44,562 bases of DNA from Pseudomonas sp. 2FG (GCF_005502935.1 NZ_SCMP01000023.1:1-44562), one strand, 5' to 3'; shown: positions 14,384 through 23,922, counted from the first letter of the stretch. The notes: generated from the sequence alone by a model not told the origin. Numbers and translations are program-made.

Positions 14384-17300
14384 ACAATCCGTCGATGTCG
14401 CCGGCCCGGGCGGCGCTGCGCCGCCTCGGCCTGTTCGGACTGGCCCTTGCGGCCCTGCTCTGGAGTCTGGGCGCGCAGGCCTCGCCAGCGGTGCGCGCGG
14501 TGAGAGCGCCGACTTTCGTCGTCACCGCACTCACGACTGTGGTCGTACGCCAGCCGACCGGCACGCTCGTCGGCGACCTGTTGATCGCCACGGTTTATGT
14601 GCGCGGCAACGCGACCATAAACACCGTGCCGGCCGGCTGGAACCTTATAGTCAACACCGCGAACGGAACCAGCCTGCGCCAGGCCGTGTACTGGCGAGTC
14701 GCCACGACGGCCGGCACCGGCAGCCATACCTGGAGGCTCAGCGCCTCGGGGCTGACGCGGGGCGGCGGCATGCTGGCGATCAACGCCGGCTCGTTTGATG
14801 CGGGCACTCCCGTTGCCGCCGTCACGACCAGTAACACCGGCCAAAGCCGGGCGATGACGACGCCGGCCCTGGTGACCAGCGTCAATGACAGTCTGGTTCT
14901 CGCCGGCTTTGTTAGCGATCGCGGCAATCGAGCCCTGGTCGCCGTCAGCCCCGTTTCCACCGTCTTCAACGCGCGGAACAATGCCGCTGCTGGCCTGGCC
15001 ACGCTGCTCACGCTCGCGACCCAGAGCACCGCCGGTAGTTTCAGCCCGATCAGTGCCACCGCGTTCAACGCCAGTGATCGCTGGGTCGCCCAGGCCTGGT
15101 CGGTCAGGCCGTCGAACCGCCCGCTCGCGCTGCGCTTGAGCTGGAACCTCGACGAAGCCGCCTGGACCGGCGCCCCAGGGCAAGTGCTCGACGGCTCCGG
15201 CAACAACCTGAACGGCACGGCTTTCGCCAGCGCAAACACCGCCGGGACCACGCCGGCGCTGACCACCAATGGCGCCGGCCAGGGCACTTGCCGTTACGGC
15301 AGCTTTACCAGCGCCAGCAGCCAGTATGCCCAGGTCGCCGACAACAACCTGCTCGATCTGGACAGCTATACGATTTCGGCCTGGGTTTACCCTCGAAGCT
15401 TGCCGTCGGGCGCGGCCCTGATGACCATCCTGTCCAAGGACGAGAATTTCGAGCTCCACCTGAAGTCGAGCGGCGTGGTCAACTGGTGGTGGCGGGACAA
15501 TAGCGCCGTCCGCCAGTTCGACAGCACCAACAATGCAGCGGGACGCGCGCCCATCAACACCTGGACCCATGTCGCCATCCGCCTCCAGCCCGGCAGTCAG
15601 CGCCTGTATATCAATGGCGTATTGAACAACAGCGCGAGCAACGCCCTGGCTCCGCAGATCAATGCCGACCCCTTGCGGATCGCGTCCAACTCACCCGCTG
15701 TAGGCACTCATTTCAATGGCAGTCTCGACGAAGTCCGGGTTTACAGTGGCGCGCTCACTGACGCCCAGATCCTCGCCCTGGCCAGCGAACGGCATGCCTG
15801 TGCCGGCGCCGCGCCCCATCATCTGGAGCTGTTGCACGATGGCACGGCGCTGACCTGCCAGCCGGAGACCATCACCCTGCGCGCCTGCGCCGACGCCAGT
15901 TGCGCGACCCTGTTCACCGGCAGCGTCACCGCCGACCTCACGCCCAGCGGCTGGTCTCAAGGCGTGATCGTGAGCGACAGCCAGACCCTGACGGGCGGCA
16001 CGGCGAGCCTGCAATTGCGCCAGAACAATTCGGGGCCGGTCGCGCTCGGGATCGTCTCGGCCAGCCCGGCGCCGAGCAACCCAGCCCAGTGCTATATCGG
16101 TGCGACCGCCAGTTGCAGCCTCGACTTCAAGGACACGGGTTTCATCTTCGACGTGCCCAGCCTGCTCGCCAACAAAGCCTCCGGCACCATCGACCTGATC
16201 GCCGCCCGCAAGGACGACAGCACCCAGCGTTGTGTGCCGGCGTTTGCGCCGGGCATGCGGACGGTGCAGTTCTGGTCCGGCTATGCCAACCCGGCGAGCG
16301 GCACGCAGAGCGTTAGCGTCAACAACACGCCCATCGGCGGCAGCCCCGGCACCAGCCTCAGCCTCAACTTCGATGCCAATGCCCGGGCCAGCATCGAGGT
16401 GCGTTATGCCGACGCCGGGCAGATGATGCTCAACGCCAGTTACACGGGCTCCGCCGGCAACGGCGACGCCGGCCTGGTCTTGACCGGTAGCGACCAGTTC
16501 GTGGCCCGCCCGGCGGGGCTCTGCGTGTACAGTGACTCGGCCAATAGCGACTGTGCCTCGGGCGCTGCCAGTTGTTCGGCCTTCGTGCCCGCCGGCGATG
16601 ACTTCCGCCTGCGGGTGAAAGCCGCCGCCTGGGAGTCGGACACGGACACGGACTTCTGCAGTGGCAATGGCACTACGTCCAATTACCGCCAGACCGGGAT
16701 CGCGCTAGGCAGCACTCTGATCGCGCCGGCCGGCGGCACGGCCGCCACCCTGGGCGTGGCCAGCGTCGATATCGCCGCCGCCGATCTGGGAGAGAAAGTG
16801 CTCAGCAACCAGACGGTTTCGGAGGTTGGCGTGTTCACCATCAGCGCCACGCCAGCGACCAACGGCTATTTCGGCGATACCGTCAGTGGCGGCACCAGCG
16901 TCAACATCGGCCGCTTCTACCCGGCCAGCTTCCTGCTCGCCGATCCGAGCCTGACGCCTGCGTGCAGCACCGGCTCCACTTACGCCGGCCTGGCCGCCCA
17001 GGCCGGCCCACCGGCGCAACCCGCCAAGGTCGGCCAGACCTTTAGCTTTACCGGGTCGCTCTCGGCGCGCAATCGGAGCGGCGCCGTGACTCGCAACTAC
17101 ACCGGCAGCTTCGCCAAGCTGACCGGTGCCGGTATCGGCTACGCCGATCCGGGGAGCGCCGGCACGCTCAACACCAGCAGCACCAGCCTGACCGAGCCCG
17201 GCGTTGGCGGCGCCGGCACCCTCGACTACAGCGCCAACGCCGCCAACTTCCTCTTCAGCACGCCACGCGCGCCCTACAACCTGGCGATCCGCAGCACCGC

Positions 17301-17802
17301 GACCGACAGCGATACCGTGACGGGCAGCGTGACCGACGCCCAGACCAGCGACTTCCGCCTGGGCCAGGCGCGCATCGGCAATGCCCATGGCTCGGAATTG
17401 CAGGATTTGCGTCTGCCGTTCAGCACGGCTTTCTTCAACGGCAGCGGTTATGCGCCGAATCCGTTGGACAGTTGCACGGTCTTCGACCCGGCGGCACTCG
17501 CTGGGCATCAGGGTAATCTGGCTGTCGGCGAGACCCTGTTGAGCTACCTCAACAGCGCGGGAGCGGCCGGTGCCCCCTATGTGGTGAGTGGCGGCAGCAG
17601 TCTGCTCGGTGGTTATCTGCTATCCGCGCCCGGTGCGGGCAATGACGGCAGCGTGCGCCTGACCTACAGCACGCCCAGTTGGCTGCAGTTCGACTGGGAT
17701 GGGGACGGCGTACTGGAGGACGCAAGCGGTTTGGCCACCTTCGGCATCTACCGAGGCGCCGCCCGTCTGATCTACCGCCGTGAGCTGTACCGTGGACCGT
17801 AA
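14380..17802 (+). CDS. mshQ: Exported MSHA-associated protein MshQ (LamG plus DUF6701)
   Basis: A large exported protein of 1140 aa that ends the operon. Residues 1-34 are a signal peptide ending GAQA. Residues about 40-245 form a beta-rich domain (TFVVTALTTVVVRQPTGTLV, GDLLIATV, PAGWNLI, YWRVATTAGTGSHTWRL). Residues about 250-470 are a LamG/concanavalin-like domain (LRLSWNLDEAAW, YTISAWVYP, WTHVAIRL, LYINGVL, FNGSLDEVRVYSGALTDAQI). The remainder, about 480-1140, is cysteine-containing and matches the DUF6701 type typical of MshQ. LamG domains bind glycans or proteins, so a surface adhesive role is plausible but inferred. No membrane anchor or sorting signal is visible. A terminator follows at about 150 bp. 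Confidence 0.88.
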   Translation: MNNPSMSPARAALRRLGLFGLALAALLWSLGAQASPAVRAVRAPTFVVTALTTVVVRQPTGTLVGDLLIATVYVRGNATINTVPAGWNLIVNTANGTSLRQAVYWRVATTAGTGSHTWRLSASGLTRGGGMLAINAGSFDAGTPVAAVTTSNTGQSRAMTTPALVTSVNDSLVLAGFVSDRGNRALVAVSPVSTVFNARNNAAAGLATLLTLATQSTAGSFSPISATAFNASDRWVAQAWSVRPSNRPLALRLSWNLDEAAWTGAPGQVLDGSGNNLNGTAFASANTAGTTPALTTNGAGQGTCRYGSFTSASSQYAQVADNNLLDLDSYTISAWVYPRSLPSGAALMTILSKDENFELHLKSSGVVNWWWRDNSAVRQFDSTNNAAGRAPINTWTHVAIRLQPGSQRLYINGVLNNSASNALAPQINADPLRIASNSPAVGTHFNGSLDEVRVYSGALTDAQILALASERHACAGAAPHHLELLHDGTALTCQPETITLRACADASCATLFTGSVTADLTPSGWSQGVIVSDSQTLTGGTASLQLRQNNSGPVALGIVSASPAPSNPAQCYIGATASCSLDFKDTGFIFDVPSLLANKASGTIDLIAARKDDSTQRCVPAFAPGMRTVQFWSGYANPASGTQSVSVNNTPIGGSPGTSLSLNFDANARASIEVRYADAGQMMLNASYTGSAGNGDAGLVLTGSDQFVARPAGLCVYSDSANSDCASGAASCSAFVPAGDDFRLRVKAAAWESDTDTDFCSGNGTTSNYRQTGIALGSTLIAPAGGTAATLGVASVDIAAADLGEKVLSNQTVSEVGVFTISATPATNGYFGDTVSGGTSVNIGRFYPASFLLADPSLTPACSTGSTYAGLAAQAGPPAQPAKVGQTFSFTGSLSARNRSGAVTRNYTGSFAKLTGAGIGYADPGSAGTLNTSSTSLTEPGVGGAGTLDYSANAANFLFSTPRAPYNLAIRSTATDSDTVTGSVTDAQTSDFRLGQARIGNAHGSELQDLRLPFSTAFFNGSGYAPNPLDSCTVFDPAALAGHQGNLAVGETLLSYLNSAGAAGAPYVVSGGSSLLGGYLLSAPGAGNDGSVRLTYSTPSWLQFDWDGDGVLEDASGLATFGIYRGAARLIYRRELYRGP

Positions 17803-18134
17803 TTGCAGTGAGCACGATTGGGGCGGGGTGCACCAGAACTGTACCTGTTTGAACTACTGGGCTTGTCGGGCAAGAGCCGCTGTTACGCGCGGCTTATCTC
17901 GCTCAGTGAGGCCTTGGAACCTGGCTCTACCAGGTATCTAGCGGGCCTCAAAAGAAAAAGGCCACCCGCGAGGGTGGCCTTTTTGTTGGGGGGTAAAAGA
18001 GGGGAATCCCCGGCCTGCCTGTACCAAGGTCCCCGAAACTGGAGTCACCTGATACTAAGCATGAGGTGTGCCAGTTTTATTACCGCAGCTGCTGGCCGGC
18101 CCTTTGGGCCGGGTGCTGGGTTACGGTCTGCGGC
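17803..18134. other. mshQ/ntrC convergent intergenic region
   Basis: This 332-bp gap holds no convincing gene. It contains small inverted repeats (CCTGG/CCAGG near 17920-17935; AGCCGC/GCGGCT near 17875-17900), the strong terminator at 17955-17984, and a perfect CCGGCCC-TTT-GGGCCGG hairpin at 18096-18112, 23 bp after the ntrC stop on the minus strand. The last lacks a T run but may help end ntrBC transcripts. Confidence 0.7.
17955..17984. terminator. Bidirectional rho-independent terminator between mshQ and ntrC
   Basis: AAAAAGGCCACCC and GGGTGGCCTTTTT form a perfect stem with a GCGA loop. It has A and T runs on opposite sides, so it can terminate transcription in both directions. It lies between the converging msh operon and ntrBC. 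Confidence 0.92.
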
Positions 18135-19564
<1,430 letters not shown>

Positions 19565-19568
<4 letters not shown>

Positions 19569-20650
19569 GACGAAGTAACTCCTTGTTCCAGCGGCAGGAA
19601 GATCGAGAACACGGTGTGGCCGGGATGGCTCTCGCACTCGATCAGGCCCTGGTGCTGACTAATGATGTTCTGGGTGATGGCCAGGCCCAGCCCGGTACCG
19701 TCCGGGCGGCCGCTGACCATGGGATAGAAGATGGTGTCTTGCAGCTCCGCGGGGATGCCGGGGCCGTTGTCGATGATCTCGACCTTGGTCACCAGGCGAT
19801 GGCGGGTGTGGCCGATGGTGAATTGGCGCAAGGTGCGGGTGCGCAGGGTGATGCGGCCGAGGCGCAGTTCATTCTGCGTGCCAATGGCCTGCATGGCGTT
19901 GCGCACGATATTCAGCACCGCCTGGATCATCTGTTCGCGGTCGATCAGCAGGTCCGGGATGCTCGGGTCGTAATCACGCACCAGGGTGATGCTGCCCTGG
20001 CTTTCCGCCTCGACCAGGCTGCCGACGCGCTCCAGCACCTCGTGCACGTTGGTCATGGCGAGGCTCGGCAGCTTGTTCGAGCCGAGCATGCGGTCCACCA
20101 GGTTCCTTAAACGGTCGGCCTCTTCGATGATGACGTTGGTGTAGTCCTTGAGGCTCTCGTCCGGCAGCTCGCGGGCCAGCAGTTGGGCGGCGCCGCGGAT
20201 GCCGCCCAGCGGGTTCTTGATCTCATGGGCGAGGCCGCGCACCAGCAGTTTGGTGGTTTCCTGCTTGGACAGCTGCGCCTCTTCCTTGGTGATCCGCAGC
20301 AGCCGGTCACGCGGATGGACCTCCAGCAGCAGCAGGGTTTCGCCGCGATTGAGAATCGGCGTCACCGCATAGTCAACGGTCAGGGTTTGCCCGGTCAGGG
20401 CCGTCAGCACCGCTTCGCGCTTGTTGAACGGGTGCGCCTGTTCCACCGCCTGGCGCAACGAGGCCAAGGCCTCCGGCGACTCGGTGAACAGTTCGCTGAT
20501 GAATTGGCCATGGCTGCGTTGGCCACTGACGGCCAGCAGCATCTCGGCCGCCGGATTCATGTACTCGAGGCGCAGTTCGGCGTTGAGCAGCAGGGTCGCG
20601 GTGGTCAGGTTATCCAGCAGCAGTCGGTGCAGGGCGTCGTTGATGGTCAT
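19565..20650 (-). CDS. ntrB: Nitrogen regulation sensor histidine kinase NtrB
   Basis: A soluble histidine kinase/phosphatase of 361 aa (GlnL). It has an N-terminal PAS domain (about residues 5-110). The HisKA domain carries the phosphorylated His142 in GLAHEIKNPLGG. The HATPase_c region has the N box (NIVRNAMQAI), G1 box (EIIDNGPGIP) and G2 box (GRPDGTGLGLAI). It phosphorylates NtrC when nitrogen is limiting and is inhibited through PII protein. No membrane helix is present. It forms a two-gene operon with ntrC. The upstream region contains a candidate NtrC site and sigma-54 promoter, suggesting possible autoregulation. Confidence 0.97.
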
Positions 20651-20709
20651 CGTAGGGATCCCAGGAATGGATCTGAAAATGCAAAAAGCAAACCAAAGCC
20701 CCGAAAAGA

Positions 20710-20725
20710 CGCGCGAACACTGCCA
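20710..20725 (-). promoter_or_regulatory. Candidate sigma-54 promoter of ntrBC
   Basis: On the minus strand TGGCAGTGTTCGCGCG has the invariant GG and GC dinucleotides separated by 10 nt, as in -24/-12 promoters (consensus TGGCACG-N4-TTGCA). The -12 half is GCGC instead of TTGC, so the match is weak. Its position 60 bp upstream of the ntrB ATG and about 110 bp downstream of an NtrC-like palindrome makes it worth noting. Confidence 0.4.
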
Positions 20726-20805
20726 GGCGGGGGCCTTGGGCTACTTTCCTGCGCCAACCAGGCCGGTTGGCGAACCAAAATGGGGAGTGTATAGAAAGTG
20801 GTGCG

Positions 20806-20834
20806 GGCTATCGCACCAAATCAGTGCGATAGCC
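20806..20834. promoter_or_regulatory. NtrC-like palindrome upstream of ntrB
   Basis: Perfect 11-nt inverted repeats (GGCTATCGCAC and GTGCGATAGCC) flank CAAATCA. The core GCACC-AAATC-AGTGC (20813-20827) fits the NtrC pattern GCAC-N7-GTGC. It could also be an RNA hairpin ending the DUF4124 transcript, but neither strand has a T run after it. As a DNA site it would lie near -120 relative to the candidate sigma-54 promoter. Confidence 0.5.
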
Positions 20835-20841
20835 TGTGGGA

Positions 20842-21462
20842 TTAGATGAAGGGGACGTACGGGACGTCCTTCTTCTCCACCGGCTTGTCCTTCAGCGGAC
20901 ACTCGGGGCGCACGCCGTACTCGTCTTTCTGGCAGGGTTTGACCCTGCGTTTTTGTTCCAGGGAAATGCGCAGGACGTGTACCGGTTGGGTCGGCGTGCG
21001 CTCCAGGGTGCGGCCGTTGCCGTCGAGGATTTCCACGGCCAATTGGTGGGTGCCGCGTGGCAGATTGCTCAACGGGAAGACCGGACTGCGGCTGGGTTCG
21101 CCCACCGTCTGGCCATCGAGCAGCAGGCGGTAGTTATGCCCGGCTAGCAGGCTGGGCTCGCTGGTGGCGGTGACGATCAGGTCGCCGGAGGCGCCGTCGC
21201 GGATCGTCGCATCCGGCTCGGGGACCAGGATGCGCAGGAGCTGATAGGCCGGCGGCGCGGCTGGAGCGGCCTGCACCGGCGCGGGTGGCGGCGGGGCAGG
21301 GCTGGCCGACATGCCGTTGGACGGGGCCAGCTCGATGCGCTTGGCATTGCCTGGCTTGGGGCGGTCGGTGAAGACGCGATTACCCTCGCTGTCGATATAG
21401 GTGTAGACCTCGGCGGCAACCGGCAGGCCGATCAGCAGTAGGCTAAGCAGAAAAAATCGCAT
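20842..21462 (-). CDS. DUF4124 domain periplasmic protein (first copy)
   Basis: A 206-aa exported protein of unknown function. The signal peptide MRFFLLSLLLIGLPVAA is followed by the DUF4124 domain (EVYTYIDSEGNRVFTDRP, about residues 18-60). A Pro/Ala-rich linker comes next (about 52-70), then a beta-sandwich-like domain (about 75-165) and a charged tail with two cysteines (KPCQKDE, PECPL). DUF4124 domains are common in small secreted proteins of gammaproteobacteria. It lies 2 bp after its paralogue at 21465-22019, so both are probably cotranscribed. The shared phrase LSNLPRGTHQLAVEILDG versus LSNIPRGEHSLAVEVLSG shows they arose by tandem duplication. Their position between ntrB and glnA is, from memory, the same in PAO1. 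Confidence 0.85.
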   Translation of the reverse strand: MRFFLLSLLLIGLPVAAEVYTYIDSEGNRVFTDRPKPGNAKRIELAPSNGMSASPAPPPPAPVQAAPAAPPAYQLLRILVPEPDATIRDGASGDLIVTATSEPSLLAGHNYRLLLDGQTVGEPSRSPVFPLSNLPRGTHQLAVEILDGNGRTLERTPTQPVHVLRISLEQKRRVKPCQKDEYGVRPECPLKDKPVEKKDVPYVPFI

Positions 21463-21464
21463 GT

Positions 21465-22019
21465 TTAGGGGGCAGGCTTCGGTGTGGGGGCGGGCGGGCG
21501 CAGCGCTGGACTGCTGGTGTTGACGCGTTGCACGGTAAAGGTCGCGGTGGCGCTTTGTTGCAGCGACTGCTCGCCGCTGAGGACTTCCACCGCCAGGCTG
21601 TGTTCGCCGCGCGGGATATTACTCAGCTGCAGGCGCGGCAGATTGCTCGCCTGGCCATAGGGTTTGCCGTCCAGAAGCAGGCGCAGACGGTGGCCGGGGC
21701 TCAGGCGCGGTTGCAGCTGCACGCCGACGCTGAAGGTGCCGTTATTGGCGCGCAGGGCTTCCTCGGAAGGCAGGTCGGTCAGCTGTAGCACGCTGTAAGC
21801 GGCTTTCGGCGCCTGGCTATTCGCCGGGTCGGCTGTGGGTGCGCTCGGCGCCTGCATGCCCACGCTGTTGGTGGGTGGCAGTTCGACGGTTTCGCTCGGT
21901 GCACCGTCTGGCGGCTGGTTGGTGTACACCGTGTTGCCGTTGGCGTCGGTGTATTTGTAGATCTGCGCGGCGGCCGGCAGGGTCAGGGCAAGCAGCAGAC
22001 AGGTAAGCGTGAGGCGCAT
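21465..22019 (-). CDS. DUF4124 domain periplasmic protein (second copy)
   Basis: A 184-aa exported protein, paralogue of the gene directly downstream. The signal peptide MRLTLTCLLLALTLPAAA leads to the DUF4124 motif QIYKYTDANGNTVYTNQPP. A linker and the same C-terminal beta domain follow (LRLLLDGKPYGQ, LSNIPRGEHSLAVEVLSGEQ), ending in a Pro-rich tail. ATG 22019 is chosen over an earlier in-frame codon because it begins a clean signal peptide. A TATAAA-like -10 box (complement of 22088-22093) lies about 70 bp upstream. Function is unknown; the domain suggests an envelope role. Confidence 0.85.
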   Translation of the reverse strand: MRLTLTCLLLALTLPAAAQIYKYTDANGNTVYTNQPPDGAPSETVELPPTNSVGMQAPSAPTADPANSQAPKAAYSVLQLTDLPSEEALRANNGTFSVGVQLQPRLSPGHRLRLLLDGKPYGQASNLPRLQLSNIPRGEHSLAVEVLSGEQSLQQSATATFTVQRVNTSSPALRPPAPTPKPAP

Positions 22020-22125
22020 GGCTGGTTTCCCGTTGAGGGTGTGTTGCTTAGCCTTGCACTGGCGGGCGGCGCTGGCAAGTTCGTACATTTATAGCTGTGC
22101 GCGCAAGCAAATAAAAAACACCAAA

Positions 22126-22152
22126 TAAAAAAGGCCTCCCGAAGGAGGCCTC
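22126..22152 (-). terminator. Rho-independent terminator of glnA
   Basis: On the minus strand AGGCCTCC and GGAGGCCT pair around a TTCG tetraloop and are followed by TTTTTTATTTG. It begins about 32 bp after the glnA stop. Confidence 0.93.
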
Positions 22153-22183
22153 TAACCACGCTGCTTGCGCAGGTGCTACTGGC

Positions 22184-23587
22184 TTAGACGCTGTAGTACA
22201 GGTCGTATTCCAGCGGGTGCACGAAGGTGCGCACCTTGATTTCTTCTTCGTTCTTCAGTTCGATGTAGGCATCGATGAAGTCGTCGCTGAATACGCCGCC
22301 CTTGGTCAAGAACGCACGGCCCTTGTCCAGTTCTTCCAGCGCTTCTTTCAGGCTGCCGCAGACTTGCGGGATCAGCTTGCTTTCTTCCGGTGGCAGGTCG
22401 TAGAGGTTCTTGTCGGCAGCATCGCCGGGGTGGATCTTGTTCTGGATACCGTCCAGGCCAGCCATCAGCAGTGCAGCGAAGCACAGGTAGGGGTTGGCAG
22501 CCGGATCCGGGAAGCGCGCTTCGATGCGGCGGGCTTTCGGGCTGGAAACGTAGGGGATGCGGATCGAGGCGGAACGGTTACGTGCCGAGTAAGCCAGCAT
22601 TACCGGGGCTTCGAAGCCTGGAACCAGACGCTTGTAGGAGTTGGTGGCCGGGTTGGTGAAGCCGTTCAGGGCCTTGCCGTGCTTGATGATGCCGCCGATG
22701 AAGTACAGGGCGGTGTCGGACAGGCCGGCATAGCCTTCGCCAGCGAAGGTGTTCTTGCCATCTTTGGCGATGGACAGGTGTACGTGCATGCCCGAGCCGT
22801 TGTCACCGTAGAGCGGCTTCGGCATGAAGGTAGCGGTCTTGCCATAGGCGTCCGCGACGTTGTGCACGCAGTATTTCAGGGTCTGAACTTCGTCAGCCTT
22901 GGCTACCAGGGTGTTGAACTTCACGCCGATTTCGTTCTGGCCGGCAGTCGCCACTTCGTGGTGGTGAACTTCGATGACCAGACCCATTTCTTCCATGGCG
23001 TTGCACATGGCAGTACGGATTTCGTGGTCGTGGTCGAACGGCGGAACCGGGAAGTAGCCGCCTTTGACGCCTGGGCGGTGACCCTTGTTGCCGGTTTCGA
23101 TGTCGGCGTCGGACATCCAGGAACCTTGTTCGGAGTAGATCTTGAACATGGAGCCGGAAATGTCGGATTTGAATTTCACTTCGTCGAAGATGAAGAATTC
23201 GGGTTCCGGGCCGACGAATACGGTGTCACCGATACCGGTGGTCTTCAGGTATTCCTCGGCGCGGTGGGCGATGGCGCGCGGGTCGCGGTCGTAGCCTTGC
23301 ATGGTCGAGGGTTCGATGATGTCGCAGACCAGAATCAGGGTCGGCTCTTCGGTGAACGGGTCGAGCACGGCGGTGCTGTCGTCCGGCAGCAGGATCATGT
23401 CGGAGGCTTCGATGCCTTTCCAGCCGGAGATGGAGGAGCCGTCGAACATCTTGCCGATTTCAAAGAAATCGTCGTCCGCATCACGGGCCGGCATGGTCAC
23501 GTGGTGCTGTTTGCCTTTGGTGTCGGTGAAGCGCAGATCAATCCACTTCACGTCGTGTTCTTTGATGAGTTGAAGCGACTTCGACAT
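22184..23587 (-). CDS. glnA: Glutamine synthetase type I (GlnA)
   Basis: A complete GSI-beta glutamine synthetase of 467 aa, forming a dodecamer that makes glutamine from glutamate, ammonia and ATP. The metal-binding GPEPEFF (126-132) and ATP/glutamate loops (GSGMHVHLS near 264-272; NRSASIRIP near 337-345) are intact. The adenylylation site is Tyr396 in NLYDLPP, so activity should be controlled by GlnE. ATG 23587 has GGAGG 7-8 nt upstream. The long antisense frame over the gene is a shadow. Upstream lie a sigma-54 promoter and two NtrC-like sites. It is a single-gene transcript with its own terminator. Confidence 0.98.
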   Translation of the reverse strand: MSKSLQLIKEHDVKWIDLRFTDTKGKQHHVTMPARDADDDFFEIGKMFDGSSISGWKGIEASDMILLPDDSTAVLDPFTEEPTLILVCDIIEPSTMQGYDRDPRAIAHRAEEYLKTTGIGDTVFVGPEPEFFIFDEVKFKSDISGSMFKIYSEQGSWMSDADIETGNKGHRPGVKGGYFPVPPFDHDHEIRTAMCNAMEEMGLVIEVHHHEVATAGQNEIGVKFNTLVAKADEVQTLKYCVHNVADAYGKTATFMPKPLYGDNGSGMHVHLSIAKDGKNTFAGEGYAGLSDTALYFIGGIIKHGKALNGFTNPATNSYKRLVPGFEAPVMLAYSARNRSASIRIPYVSSPKARRIEARFPDPAANPYLCFAALLMAGLDGIQNKIHPGDAADKNLYDLPPEESKLIPQVCGSLKEALEELDKGRAFLTKGGVFSDDFIDAYIELKNEEEIKVRTFVHPLEYDLYYSV

Positions 23588-23690
23588 GGTGTCCTCCAGA
23601 TGGATGGGGGCTGGGTCAGGGTTAGCCCCCAAAAATAAACGGGTGAAGCCGGGCGGGCATACTCCGCCAGGGCAACCTGCCTCACAAGGG

Positions 23691-23706
23691 AGCAAATTGC
23701 ATGCCA
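23691..23706 (-). promoter_or_regulatory. Sigma-54 promoter of glnA
   Basis: On the minus strand TGGCATGCAATTTGCT matches the -24/-12 consensus (TGGCAC-N5-TTGCA), with exact GG and GC spacing and an intact TTGC. Transcription would start near 23680, about 90 nt before the ATG. Confidence 0.88.
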
Positions 23707-23779
23707 GTGCCCTGAAGTGGGCTTGGCCCGTGAAAGTCAGGCGTGACGGGGGCTGCGTGGCCAATTTTGACGGCTATGC

Positions 23780-23794
23780 GCACTGATATGGAGC
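23780..23794. promoter_or_regulatory. NtrC enhancer site 1 of glnA
   Basis: GCAC-TGATATG-GAGC fits the NtrC pattern GCAC-N7-GTGC with one mismatch. Its centre is near -107 relative to the predicted glnA start, matching the -108 site of E. coli glnAp2. Confidence 0.65.
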
Positions 23795-23810
23795 GTGAAA
23801 TAATCGTTAT

Positions 23811-23825
23811 GCTTTGTTTTGGTGC
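23811..23825. promoter_or_regulatory. NtrC enhancer site 2 of glnA
   Basis: GCTT-TGTTTTG-GTGC has one perfect half-site (GGTGC; GCACC on the other strand). It is centred near -138, 31 bp (three helical turns) from site 1, as the paired glnA enhancer sites are in E. coli. Confidence 0.6.
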
Positions 23826-23875
23826 GCTGCAGATCTTTGTGCTCGATAGCTGGTTAAACCTTGAGCAATTTCCGC

Positions 23876-23881
23876 TATAAT
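23876..23881 (+). promoter_or_regulatory. -10 box of the thiI promoter
   Basis: A perfect TATAAT 42 bp before the thiI ATG. The -35 region (TTAAAC at 23854-23859, 16-bp spacing) is a weak match, and TTGAGC at 23861-23866 is too close. It is the best sigma-70 element in the gap. Confidence 0.55.
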
Positions 23882-23922
23882 CCTGCCCCCTCTTTTTCGG
23901 CTGACCTCGCGCGCGCTGTTTC

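Larger units (their letters stand above)
23588..23922. promoter_or_regulatory. glnA-thiI divergent regulatory region
   Basis: This 335-bp gap contains the glnA control elements listed separately (sigma-54 promoter and two enhancer sites) and, at its right end, a sigma-70 promoter for thiI. The glnA leader from the predicted start near 23680 is about 90 nt and has an inverted repeat (CCCCCA/TGGGGG-like, about 23605-23632). No further gene was seen. Confidence 0.75.

Noticed and set aside
17803..17954. A possible tRNA or small RNA after mshQ because of several small stems
   Set aside because: No cloverleaf, T-arm or anticodon arm consensus and no promoter could be found; only short unrelated stems.
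20806..20834. The ntrB-upstream hairpin as a rho-independent terminator of the DUF4124 genes
   Set aside because: Neither strand has a T run after the stem, and its core fits an NtrC site better, so it is kept as a regulatory candidate.
22217..23638. A 473-codon open frame antisense to glnA
   Set aside because: It is the complement of a complete, well-conserved glnA. High-GC genes commonly leave an open antisense frame, and this one has no known domain or start context.
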